Shown piece by piece: positions 54,787 through 64,000 of a DNA stretch of 64,000 bases. The stretch covers positions 110,223,890 to 110,287,889 of the forward strand of contig OX352761.1 in assembly GCA_947095585.1 (NCBI GenBank). Direction: 5' to 3'. This DNA comes from Nephrocerus scutellatus. Taxonomy: Eukaryota > Arthropoda > Insecta > Diptera > Pipunculidae. The notes beneath the pieces were generated by a model, which was not told where the DNA came from, ran no database searches, and was given only the letters and a program-made list of their open reading frames with translations. A program made the translations under genes and the position numbers. The first letter of the stretch is position 1; every line of letters begins with the position of its first letter.

Positions 54787-55229
54787 GTAAGTATGCTTGC
54801 ATTGTACTTTTTGTGTTTGGAATATGTAAGAAAGGTTTGTGTATACGAATACAAACATCATCACTATATAGCATTATGGTAACTAAAAAATGAAACGCAC
54901 GTTTTTGACTAAACATTCCCTAGATATTGCGTAAAGGCAACATCTATTATATTTCCAGATTTCATTGTTGCTATCTTAGGATCATAATTTATATGCAGAT
55001 TGAATTTTTAACGCATAAAGTTAATTAATGGTATCGAATCATTAAATGCAAAATTTACATTAAAATCACTGCCCAAGATAAGTGGTATTTTATGATGTTC
55101 TGTATCATGAAGAGCAGCATCTCCGTTACTATATGCAAGTAGCTGGTGATGTAAATACAGAATAACGTTGTCAAGCTTTTGATTAACAGATATCTCTACT
55201 AATATTTTAAAGAGGTTATGTTGGTTTAT

Positions 55230-55330
55230 ATGTAGGAGGTAATCTTGGAAACTACTAGACCGATTTCAAAAACTCTTTCACCAATATTAGAATGGAATTT
55301 TTTGGTGAACATAGGCTACGAATTATCCCG
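55230..55330. repeat. Dispersed repeat, copy 2 (inverted relative to 48578-48630)
   Basis: TGTAGGAGGTAAT, GAAACTACTAGACCGATTTC and CTCTTTCACCAATATTAGAA are the reverse complement, with changes, of the block at 48578-48630. Noncoding. Confidence 0.65.
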
Positions 55331-55794
55331 CTTTATTTAAAGAACCTTTCGTGGCGACCAATTTTGTAACTAAATTACTAAAATCGACGAAAAATTGGTC
55401 GAATGTGTTTTTACGAACGTTGTCTTAACGGTAAGAGATATTTAATTCCTTTCTATAGAAAGGTTGTAGAACTCAAAAAGGTATATAAAAACGATATATC
55501 TTTATATGTTAAAGTTATTACATATAATACATATGAGTAAAAATATATTTAAAATTAAAGCGGCCTCATAATGATATCGTGCTGTGTGCTGCTTGTGCTT
55601 GTTCGCTGCACTGCTTTCTGTGCTGTGTTTTGTAGGAACATAACGCCATATAGCGGCATCACAATGAATCATAATGTGTGCTGTGTACTGCGCCGATTTC
55701 TGCGCTGCGTTTTGTAGTACTATAATAAATATATATAAAAAAAGAATGTCCGTTGTTGTGTAATACGGCACTTAAACTCAAAAACTAGACACTC

Positions 55795-56740
55795 TCACAG
55801 AACGCGGGCACGCGAAGATGAATATAAAGAGCTCATAAGTTCAGAAACAGAAAGAAACATCCTGGGAGAAGAATATCGTCCGTGAACTAGAACAGTACAG
55901 AGAGCGAGGACCGCACCAGGTGCGGAAGTTCTACCAAAGAGTCTGCGGTATGACGCAATATACACCGCGTTGCACATACTGCAGGGACAAAGAGGGTAAT
56001 CTAATCGCCGATCTTAAAGGCATCTTAAAGCGATGGGAAGAGCACTTTCATGAGTCGCTTAATGGACAGCTAGTAGGAATTTATAAAGCCATGAGAGAAT
56101 TCGGCATTCCAAGTCAACTGACACGACTATGTGGGTTGACCAAGCAAAAATATACGGATCACTATCAAGCCCATTCAATATCTATAACGGGCTCCGGCAA
56201 TGGGATGGACTGGCCTGCGTCCTCTTCAACATAGCGTTGGAGAAAATGATCAGAGGCTCTGACGTAACGGCGAGAGGAACAACCCTCTATAAGTCCATTT
56301 AGATACTAGCTTACTCAGACGACATTGACATCGTTGGTAGAAATTAAAAAACCTGTACAGGAAGCTTTGAAGGTACGAAAACTGAGGCACATAAATGAGA
56401 GCAAAACAAAATACATGGTGGCCACTTCTGAGAGTAGAAAATTCAACATTAGCCCCTCAATTAAAATAGTGGAGCGCGAATTTGAAGGAGTGCAATCCTT
56501 TACCTAGCTCGCATGAGTGAAGTGGATTCTAATCGGAAAAACCTTTGCGGAAGGATTTATTGAACACGACAGCGAGGCCCGCAATGCCTACGTTGGAAGG
56601 ATGGCGAGACCAGGACGCCCAGAGATTAGGGATGCAAAACTAGATAACATCGGCTCAAAAATCGCCACCGGTGGAGATATTTTTTGCGGGAGGCCAAGAC
56701 CGGATCCCAGTTGTAGAGCCAAATATGATGATCATGATGT
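55795..56740 (+). mobile_element. RTE-like LINE family E, internally deleted copy in intron
   Basis: Linker (LVQ-rich start, then MTQYTPRCTYCRDKEGN, ILKRWEEHFHESLNG) joins directly to mid-RT (VGIYKAMREFGIPSQLTRLC), so early RT motifs are deleted near 56070. The catalytic region is damaged (LAYSDDIDIVG, with A changed to S). The C-terminus has NESKTKYMVATSESRKFNIS and KIVEREFEGVQSFT. The 3' end reads, across frames, GRPEIRDAKLDNIG and RPRPDPS, then the tail GAGCCAAATATGATGATCAT. The linker is close in sequence to 26930-27080. Confidence 0.88.
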
Positions 56741-56744
56741 TGAT

Positions 56745-58800
56745 AGACGTCACATTATCCTTCATCATCTACAACAAACTTATCTCATGGTATCACCAAG
56801 TATCAACGAAAGCTCATGAAATACCCTGCCAATCATCTTGCAGTCGAATTTCTGAATGATAATGATATACCATTTCCTTTAAGGTGCTTAGACGACGTAT
56901 TGTGGCAGTCCCAAGAGAAACAGCTGGCCGTCAAGCTATAGTAATTACAATAAATAAATATATTGTGGTAATTATCATACTAACAATTATGGCAGTTGCT
57001 ATGTCTAGTTTGTATAAAATGCAGGGTAGCAAAGAAAATCTTTATTTCTAATGGGAGAAATCAATTAATGGCAATGAAAAATAATATCAATTGAACTTTT
57101 TAAAACGTCTACGGCTTCTAAGGCACGTATCCCAATTTTAAAACGCAAAAGTTTCAAGCCAATTGATGGTTTGTGTTTACATAAATGTCATGTAGCTTTT
57201 ATAAATTTTAATGCTAACAAAAAGCGGTCTCAAGTGCTTTACGGTATGACAATCTGGATTAGTGCAAATCTCATTTAAGCCAAAAAGACTCTTTACCTAT
57301 ATAATACGAAATTTTGATAAGCGTATTTTTGTACGATGTCAGAAATGATGTACATAACATTACAAAAAGTAATCTGTACAAGAAAAACAACACATATCCG
57401 TTAAACATTCATCAACCATGCAGATTTGTCCTAAATCTCCCATGCAATAAAATGAATCGGTGTCGTTCGGTTCCTTATCGCGGGAGGCTAACAACCTGTA
57501 TTTAATTGCAGCTTTTTACGTGCACCTGTCAAGTAAAACACACGCTTGTTTGTTGCGGTAAAATATTTGAAATACTCGTATCAACTAACAAAGTAATTTA
57601 TTGTGCAAAGGATTCTTTCATTGGAAACTCATAACGAATTTTTATTTGTAGCAAAACTGCAAACCACTTGAGATTCGGCTCGCGCTCATAGTTGTTAAAA
57701 CCTTAAAACGAATTCAAAAAGAAAAATGTATCCCTTTTGGTGTTTAGTGTGTTGTCCTCTCTAAGAGCTGTTTCAAAGTCCACGATGAATATGAACGAGC
57801 GACAAATGAGCACGTAAATATACCACAAAGATCCGAAGCAAATCCGTAGAGGATTCTGACTTTTCCCTTCAGCAAAGGTGATAAAATAATTTTTCATTTG
57901 GCGAACGTAAACGTTTTTCTTCTCTCTCGTAGGGATTAAGTCGAACAATGTAACGGTCTTCAAAGTAAGCACTAAGCCACACAGTTGTAAAATTAGAAAA
58001 GACCGTATGCACATACGAACATTGGGTCAGGTCTCCGGTGAAATAAATGAATGACAATGGGACAAATAGAATTTTGTAAGAATATAGAGTTGCCAGATAG
58101 CGCTAGTTACTGCTAAAAGAATAATTAATTTTATTACAGATTCCTTTACCTTTATCTGATAGAGGAGCAAACAAACAAACAACAGAGTGGAATGGGGCAG
58201 CCAGGAAACGCCGGGTATTTCGGCTAGTGGTTTTATAAAATATTTACCACACTGGCGATGAGATTTTTCAATTGATTGAAAAATTTTTGCTTAAACTCAT
58301 GTGGTCATATTTCCAACTATCTTGTTCACTTCTGATGGCCACCCTGGATTAATTCCGTCCTGAATACATATAACATTTCCGTGGTCGTATTGTATCTTAT
58401 TGTTGAAATCTATTCATAGCAAAGCTGTCCTTTTATCTCTCCTTTCATCTGCGAAAGAAGAATAAGAGGTAGGATCTTTTATTATATCCAAAGCTATGTA
58501 TTTATGAATATAATTTAGAGATACATAGCGTGACACTGAAGATAAAAACCAAAACCAAATAAGCAATGAACCATTTACTCTTTTTATTACCACCCTCCTT
58601 CACTAATATCTTCTTTACCAAAGGCATCTTTTGCCAAATAAGAAAAAGGGGGAAATTTAAGATATGTACGAAAGTGCATAAAAAACATCGGAATAGTATC
58701 TCGAAAAAAATGCTCACAAATTGTAATTTTTTCATAAGATATTGCGTTGCAAAGTTGATATCTATTGAAATGGACAAGAGGATCCAACAATAAGGACAAT
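56745..58800. other. Intronic, no gene recognised
   Basis: AT-rich. Near 58195 the text GGAAACGCCGGGTATTTCGG followed by CTAGT has a GCCG...CGGC mini-hairpin directly before CTAG, reminiscent of a Helitron 3' terminus. The 5' end was not found. Confidence 0.35.
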
Positions 58801-58802
58801 AA

Positions 58803-58915
58803 GTGCCGCTTACCGTATGGACAATAGCAGTTTTATTGTTCGTATATTTAATCAAATGATTTTACTATATGTAGTACCAAATGCAACGTGTCTAAACACT
58901 AGAGAAGATACTTTT
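58803..58915 (+). repeat. Diverged direct repeat, copy 1, flanking exon 2
   Basis: GCCGCTTACCGTATGGACAA, TAGCAGTTTTATTGTTCGTA and TTTTACTATATG...CGTGTCTAAAC recur at 59640-59755 in the same orientation with similar spacing. The offset is about 837 bp. Noncoding. Confidence 0.7.
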
Positions 58916-59190
58916 AATCCAGATGAAAGTATGCTTTACTGTGCACAAGAAAATTTTCAGAAACTTTAAAAAACTCAACCGCCACATGATCATTCCAAAA
59001 ACTTATTCATAAAAATTTTTTTTAATAAAACACACACACACTCACACTCAAGCATCTCAGCATATGAGTAAATAAAAAATTCACATCTGAAAAATGTCCA
59101 TTTCCACCGACCACTTTGTGAAATTAAAATCTATCTACTACTGTAGTATGTATAATAATTTTTTCCAACTTTTTTCGTCTCTCTTTTCAG

Positions 59191-59302
59191 AAAGAAAATG
59201 CAAGCCTCGTGATGTGACATTACATTTGAAGGCGGGCAGCTATCCTGTGATAAGTCCAGAAAATATAACATTCCCGAGAAATTTTCTAAGCGCTGACCAA
59301 AG
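59191..59302 (+). CDS. Host gene, second coding exon
   Basis: A 112-bp exon between CTCTCTTTTCAG and AG|GTAACA. Joined to the previous exon it reads through the junction as SAFQRKCKPRDVTLHLKAGS, then YPVISPENITFPRNFLSADQ and R. It contributes one conserved cysteine. It starts in phase 1 and leaves phase 2 at its end, so at least one more exon follows. None was recognised in the remaining 4.7 kb, so it likely lies outside. The combined exons give about 147 residues of an extracellular N-terminal domain. The open frame extends upstream of the acceptor, but the polypyrimidine tract argues for the splice. The TMEM8/PGAP6 relation is tentative. Confidence 0.65.
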
Positions 59303-60535
59303 GTAACATTTGCATTTCCTTTACGCGCACACACATACGGAAAGTTGCGAGCTTCCTTTTGACTTTCGTTTGCATTTTACATTTCCATTAAAAAGATTTC
59401 TTTTTTGTTTTAGTTTTTTTTTTTGTTGGAAATACAGTAAGTTTTTATTTCTTTAGTTACTTGGTGAGCGTATAAAGTAGAACAAATATCAAATTAAATT
59501 ACTTCTGTTCAGTCCTCTGTGGTATTCACTTTGTGGTAACTGTGTCATTACTCGTACCATCTGACTAGCGAGTGAGTGAATCTTTTGATGTTTAAGTTAA
59601 ATATTGACATGAACGTTAAGAAAGGATGTTAAAATGAGAGTCGCTTACCGTGTGGACAGTCGCAGTTGTATTTTTCGTGTATGACATTTTTATTAAATTT
59701 TTTTACTATATAGTTCCCACCTAACGAAACGTATCTAAACTTTTACCTCGCATTTAAGATAGTTTTACGCGACAAATTTAAGATATAAAGTATCTTTATA
59801 AATTGTTAAAGTCCAAAAGAGTAATTGAACTTGAGTTTTGGCTAAAAAACTACAGTGCAAGTGTTGACTTTCAAAATGACTTAGAGGCTTTAATAAGCTA
59901 GCTAGACCGTCCAAAATTGGTTGAAATTTTTCCGCGCAGCTCTCTTAACATCGAATAATTCCATCTCTTTGCCACACACAAAAGAGGTTGCAACAAGAAC
60001 TACGTGTGTGTTCTATTCAAACAGGAAAATCCTTCTTTCGAAATACGTCCACATCGATCGGTGAACGCAGCGAAACTAATCGCCGCACAACATCGTTAGC
60101 GGATGTCTTCCAATCCAATACAGGTACGGCGAACAAGCAAAAATTACCCACTCTTGATGGATAGGAAATTGTATACGAATTAACTTAACTGCGACCAAAG
60201 TAGCTTCATGCATTTCATTACATCAAAAATGCACAAAGAGAAAAGCATCCCACTAAGGGAGATTCTACTGCGCATCTTGGGATGTTTAAACTAATTTTGG
60301 ACGGTCGTACTATGCAAATTTTGAAATTTTCATTTCCAAATATTGATATGTTCGAGTATCTTTAATGTCGAAGCCGAGCAAATGTCGATTGTCTTTATTT
60401 ATACCTACTTGAATTTTTGGTCAAGATTCGCACCAGATCAGTCATTCTTAACCATGCACCTTGTATCAGAATCAGCGCACTCATTAAATTTTAAAATCTT
60501 ATAAATGTGCTCTGCACGATCCAATATTCGCTTCT
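59303..60535. other. Intronic or 3' flank; contains repeat copy 2
   Basis: Apart from the direct repeat at 59640-59755, nothing was recognised. TTTGGTTGAAATTTTTCC-like AT-rich text predominates. Confidence 0.45.
59640..59755 (+). repeat. Diverged direct repeat, copy 2
   Basis: GTCGCTTACCGTGTGGACAG, TCGCAGTTGTATTTTTCGTG and TTTTACTATATAG...CGTATCTAAAC parallel 58803-58915. Together the two copies bracket the small exon at 59191-59302. Confidence 0.7.
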
Positions 60536-60539
60536 ACAG

Positions 60540-61115
60540 AAGGTCATCGATCACATCCTCCCGGATATGATTGCTTTATTTAGAGCCAGCTACAACTAGG
60601 GTACATACTATCTGAAGACAGGTAGATGTGATATTTATCCCCAAACCAGGTAACAGACCTAGTGAGCTGCCTAAATCATATAACCTTTAAGTCTAACATC
60701 ATTCGTCCTTAAAAATGTGGAGAGAGTTATTGATGTTCATATTAGAAGCCGGTTAGAATTGTCTACCCCTCTGCACTCAAGTCAGTTTACGTACAGGAAA
60801 AGCAAAAGCACAGAAGGTACCCTTCACTATCTTGTAAGGAAGAAAGAAGGAATTTTTCGTTCCAAGGAAGTGACCCTGTGTGCCTTCCTCGACATTGAGG
60901 GCGCTTTCGATAACACTGGCTACGACTCTATTGCAAGGGCAATTAGTAGCAGAGGTATCGAAGACTCGACTAATCACTGGATAAGTTGAAAGTCGAGATA
61001 CTATATCCTCCTCGAGAGGAGTGTCTGTGTCTGTGACTGTAGTTAAGGGATGTCAGTAAGGAGGAGTGCTTTTTCCCCTTCTATGGTCACTAGTCATTCT
61101 AGTCGATCTTCACTG
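60540..61115 (+). mobile_element. RNase-H-type LINE (R1/LOA group), RT N-terminal fragment
   Basis: The + strand reads WRQVDVIFIPKPG-like text near 60625, then MERVIDVHIRSRLELSTPLH, SSQFTYRKSKSTEGTLHYLV, CAFLDIEGAFDNTGYDSI and, after a frameshift and stop, RGCQ-GGVLFPLLWSLVI. The LDIEGAFDNT and RGCPQGG(V/T)LSPLLW forms are typical of the R1/LOA group. The catalytic YADD region is absent because the copy ends near 61115. Confidence 0.85.
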
Positions 61116-61780
61116 AGAGAAATTCATCATACAAAACATTGTCATCTGTTTATAAGTAACTATGCTTACTTGATTACCGGAGAAAATTAGCCATATCTTT
61201 AATTTTTTGAGAAATTAGAGTTTTGATTGCGTAGATCTAATTTCTGATGGCAATGATGGCATGAAGGGGTAGAATCGTTTGCAGTACTCAAAATAACCTG
61301 CTCTGTTATAAAAGATTTAAACACCTTACGAATGAATAATTATCTCAGTGGTAAGGTAAATCAATGAACATAAAAAGGGAAGATGGGCTCGCATGCTCCT
61401 TTTTTGTAGATAACTCGAATAGAATATTTCTGCGCAACCATTATTATCCTTAAGGATTTAAAATACGTACCACCCTAAAGGGCTAAGTCATAGCCTAATC
61501 GAAAGTAAATAGATTTCAACAATGCTTTAGGATTATAATAATTGACTTCAATTGATTAAAGGTTTTATTAATTAATTTATTTGCTAAATACTTAAACGTT
61601 TCCACTTTATCAATTGATATAAAATTTGAGTTACACCAATTTGTTACACACGTAGACGAGTACATATAGTGTAATGGTAGAATCAATCTGATTGCGGATT
61701 AAAAATGGCATAAAACGGTTTTTGTAACTTAAATCCATGCCTATAGTGAAACATATTTTAATATTATTAAATCACACTTT
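61116..61780. other. Intergenic or intronic, no feature seen
   Basis: AT-rich. No coding or repeat was recognised. Confidence 0.5.
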
Positions 61781-61784
61781 ATAT

Positions 61785-62095
61785 TGAACAAAATTGTATG
61801 CTAGTTATCACCATGGTAAGAAAAAGCAATATAATTAGCAAAAGCCTTTCCATTGAAATTAAAATTGCAAAGAGAGTTAATATAGACCAGAAATAATATC
61901 GGACCCAATACAGATCCTTGAGGCACACCACAAAAAAAACAATTTCAGTATCACTGTCAATCATAATATTTTGTGTATAGGATCGATAAGATTTTAGCAA
62001 ATCAAATGGTATATTCCAGCCTTATGCATTTAGTCTAGCAACAGTCCAACATTAACAGTGTCTAAAGCATTTTAGAATTCGTGATACGAGTAGAT
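61785..62095 (-). mobile_element. LINE RT fragment (minus strand)
   Basis: Minus strand, in order: a DFSKAFDT-like remnant near 62075, WNIPFDLLKSYRSYTQN near 62000, GVPQGSVLGPILFLVYINSL near 61920, then GKAFANYIAFSYHGDN with the catalytic residues lost. The GVPQGSVLGP motif itself is perfect. One frameshift precedes it. The clade is not resolved (CR1/Jockey-like). Confidence 0.85.
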
Positions 62096-62104
62096 TTTGC
62101 AAAT

Positions 62105-62345
62105 AGAAATATAATACAACAAATTCAATTGCAAACTTCACAAATTTACGTTGGTGATTACTTATTATTCACTTAGAGCTATTCACATTGGTGGTAGCTC
62201 TATTTACTTTTCAACTTTTCAAGTAGTCACTTCCAAATATTAACTTACTCCCTGCGATAAAGTCGCTTTATTTTTACCAAATCTACAGTTTACAGAAGCT
62301 TCTAATATTTTCTATTCTGTTCTATTCGAACCATAATAGCAGAAT
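62105..62345 (-). mobile_element. LTR fragment, family D, copy on minus strand
   Basis: The reverse complement carries TTCGAATAGAACAGAATAG, a TATA-like GGTAAAAATAAAG followed by TATCGCAGGGAGTAAG, TAATATTTGGAAGTGA, GAGCTACCACCAATGTGAAT and AATAATAAGTAATCACC. The last three match 37935-38030 closely. Its 3' side abuts the LINE RT fragment. Confidence 0.65.
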
Positions 62346-62349
62346 AAAC

Positions 62350-64000
62350 TCGAATAATCTTATAAAAATAACTTTATTATTTACAATGCTTATTTCTATA
62401 GTCTAGAGATTGCACTGTTAAGTGTACTAAAACTTTTTTCATAACAATATACATGGAAGAAGTTACAAAGCCATGTAATATGAACGTCTGATTTGTTTTT
62501 GTTTATTTAACAAAACTCTACATTATACTTGCAACTGTCCTGAATTAATTAAAGATTAATGAAAAGATAAAAGCGTATTTTTTTGGACACAGTATTCTAG
62601 TTTGCGACTGTTCGGCTGCGCTCCTTCAGCTTACCCATCACAACATTTTTTTCTTTTGTCTGTAATATTTAAACGACCATGCTGTGTCCAGGATGCAAGT
62701 AAGTTGAGAGTGTGCTAATTATAAAATACAATTAAAAAACAACATTATTATGTAATTGTGCCTAAATAAAAATGGCTTACATAATAATGACTTAGAAACA
62801 AACTAATTTGAATTTTGTCAGACAATAAAATGTAATGGGCTTTAACTTTACAAAACACTCCAATTTGATAGAGAACTTCACGAACTTCCTACAAATGTGC
62901 TTAACCACCATTATTTAACTTTTTCTGGCAAGCATTTTACAATTACAAGCTTGTGTATCATTAACGTGCTTACCCCCGCCCCCACCCAACATTAGAGCAA
63001 AAATAGTGATGGTGTGCACTATATGAGCTTTGCTGTGATTAAACATTTATATGAATAAACCAGCAGTAAGGATCCTACATAGAGAGAGATGGTGCAGACA
63101 ACACCCACTCGGTGCAGCAATACCACACGAGATACACTCTTACATACACAAAGGGTTTAAGGAGTTCTTGTGTTGCATGCAAAACCTCATCTGCAAATTA
63201 GAGTGCAGGGGCAGGTTTTATTCACCAAAGGTTACCTCATGAATAATAACATGCTGTAACTCTTAACCTTATCTGTGCGACCGTGGACGCGACGTCCGCC
63301 AACACAGACGGCGAGTATCATCAGCGAGTTTATTGAAATCTAGCTGTACATCCTGTTGAAAAGTTAGCTTTACCATTTATGTGGTACGCCGATGATATAC
63401 TCGTAATAACTGCAAAAAATAAGAGAAGAGATTTCAATCTTGTTTGCTAGAATTATTGTACTTGATGCTCTTCTCATACAAATTGACTGTGTGCTGCTTT
63501 GTGGGTTTTATGAAGTAAAACCAACGAACAAACGAACAAACGAGTGTGGAGTACGTACACCATCCATACTCCATTTCATACTATCTATCTGTTGATGTTT
63601 ATATGTAGGAGCGTACGCCATACTGAACGAGCTTGATGGCTTCTCACATATAATAATAATCCACTTAGTCTTATGTGTTCCCAATTACCAGGACATAACA
63701 TATTATTAGGTCACACACCGACGGATTTCATTCTCGTTCGGTGAAAAGGCACACACACACATAATTATATGGGAATAAGTACACCGAAAGTGATGCTCGC
63801 CGTGAGGGCATCATTCTTCTTCCAACGAACTTTTTGTGGAAGAGGACGAGAGAAAAAAGGAAAAAAAAAACGAAAAAGCTAAGCATGAACGAACGAACGA
63901 ACGAAAAACCAGCTAACCAACACTGGGAAGAAGCCCCAACTGCTGTTGGTATTTTCGATAGAAGCGTGTAAAACAAGAATGAAGAATACGGCAAATTGAC
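62350..64000. other. Right flank, no gene recognised
   Basis: AT-rich. A (GAAC)n tract lies at 63888-63905 and an ACACACACACA run at 63751-63761. A short minus-strand open frame at 63728-63994 crosses the GAAC tract and is unsupported. Confidence 0.5.

Larger units (their letters stand above)
54787..59190 (+). other. Intron of the host gene (4404 bp)
   Basis: Begins GTAAGTATGC and ends CTCTCTTTTCAG, both near-consensus. It hosts a LINE E copy (55795-56740, same strand), one copy of a dispersed repeat (about 55230) and one arm of a direct repeat (58803-58915). The remaining stretches at 54800-55220, 55340-55790 and 56745-58800 are AT-rich, with no feature beyond a possible element end at 58195-58222. 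Confidence 0.7.

Overview
The window reads as AT-rich insect genomic DNA, most likely from a higher fly (Brachycera; a tephritid-like fly is my best guess, inferred only from the flavour of the transposons). It has no bacterial operon logic. Coding signal is scattered, split by stops and frameshifts, and separated by long AT-rich stretches with microsatellites. Almost every recognisable protein fragment is a decayed transposable element.

Only one host gene can be supported. Two exons on the + strand (coding 54459-54786 and 59191-59302, joined by a 4.4 kb intron with consensus GTAAGT and polypyrimidine-CAG signals and compatible phase) encode the N-terminus of a secreted or membrane protein with a signal peptide. 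It is tentatively of the TMEM8/PGAP6 type. The gene probably starts upstream and ends beyond the window.

Layout. 1-2.1 kb: Jockey-type LINE 3' end between short repeats. 4.0-6.1 kb: minus-strand LINE with a 675-bp internal duplication, abutting the 3' UTR of a second LINE family (family C). 6.5 kb: RTE-type 3' end. 7.66-7.94 kb: 91-bp tandem repeat made from a reverse-transcriptase motif. 10.15-12.3 kb: LINE C fragment, then a minus-strand Ty3/gypsy gag-protease-RT remnant with a LINE C 3' end inserted in gag. 12.38-13.06 kb: roughly 120-bp minisatellite. 13.6-14.9 kb: tRNA-derived SINE split by a 1000-bp hAT-type non-autonomous element with perfect 8-bp target duplications. 15.0-15.8 kb: mariner-like remnant. 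17.7-23.6 kb: RTE, LTR, SINE and RNase-H LINE pieces, head-to-tail and head-to-head. 25.6-28.0 kb: LINEs and a SINE. 31.2-34.05 kb: SINE and a long RNase-H LINE. 35.47-35.84 kb: solo LTR with 4-bp target duplication. 36.8-39.5 kb: LINE, SINE with 14-bp target duplication, LTR, and an endonuclease-RT LINE. 42.9-45.9 kb: inverted copy of the RNase-H LINE with a SINE inside. 47.8 kb: 8-bp satellite. 49.0-52.0 kb: LTR split by the best-preserved LINE (family C). 52.3-53.0 kb: RTE-type RT. 54.3-59.3 kb: the host gene, with a LINE in its intron. 60.5-62.3 kb: LINE and LTR scraps.

Nothing in the window works as an intact multi-gene system. The interest lies in the nested insertions, which give a relative chronology, in several structurally precise elements (hAT-type element, SINE family, solo LTR), and in unusual tandem amplifications inside dead retroelements.
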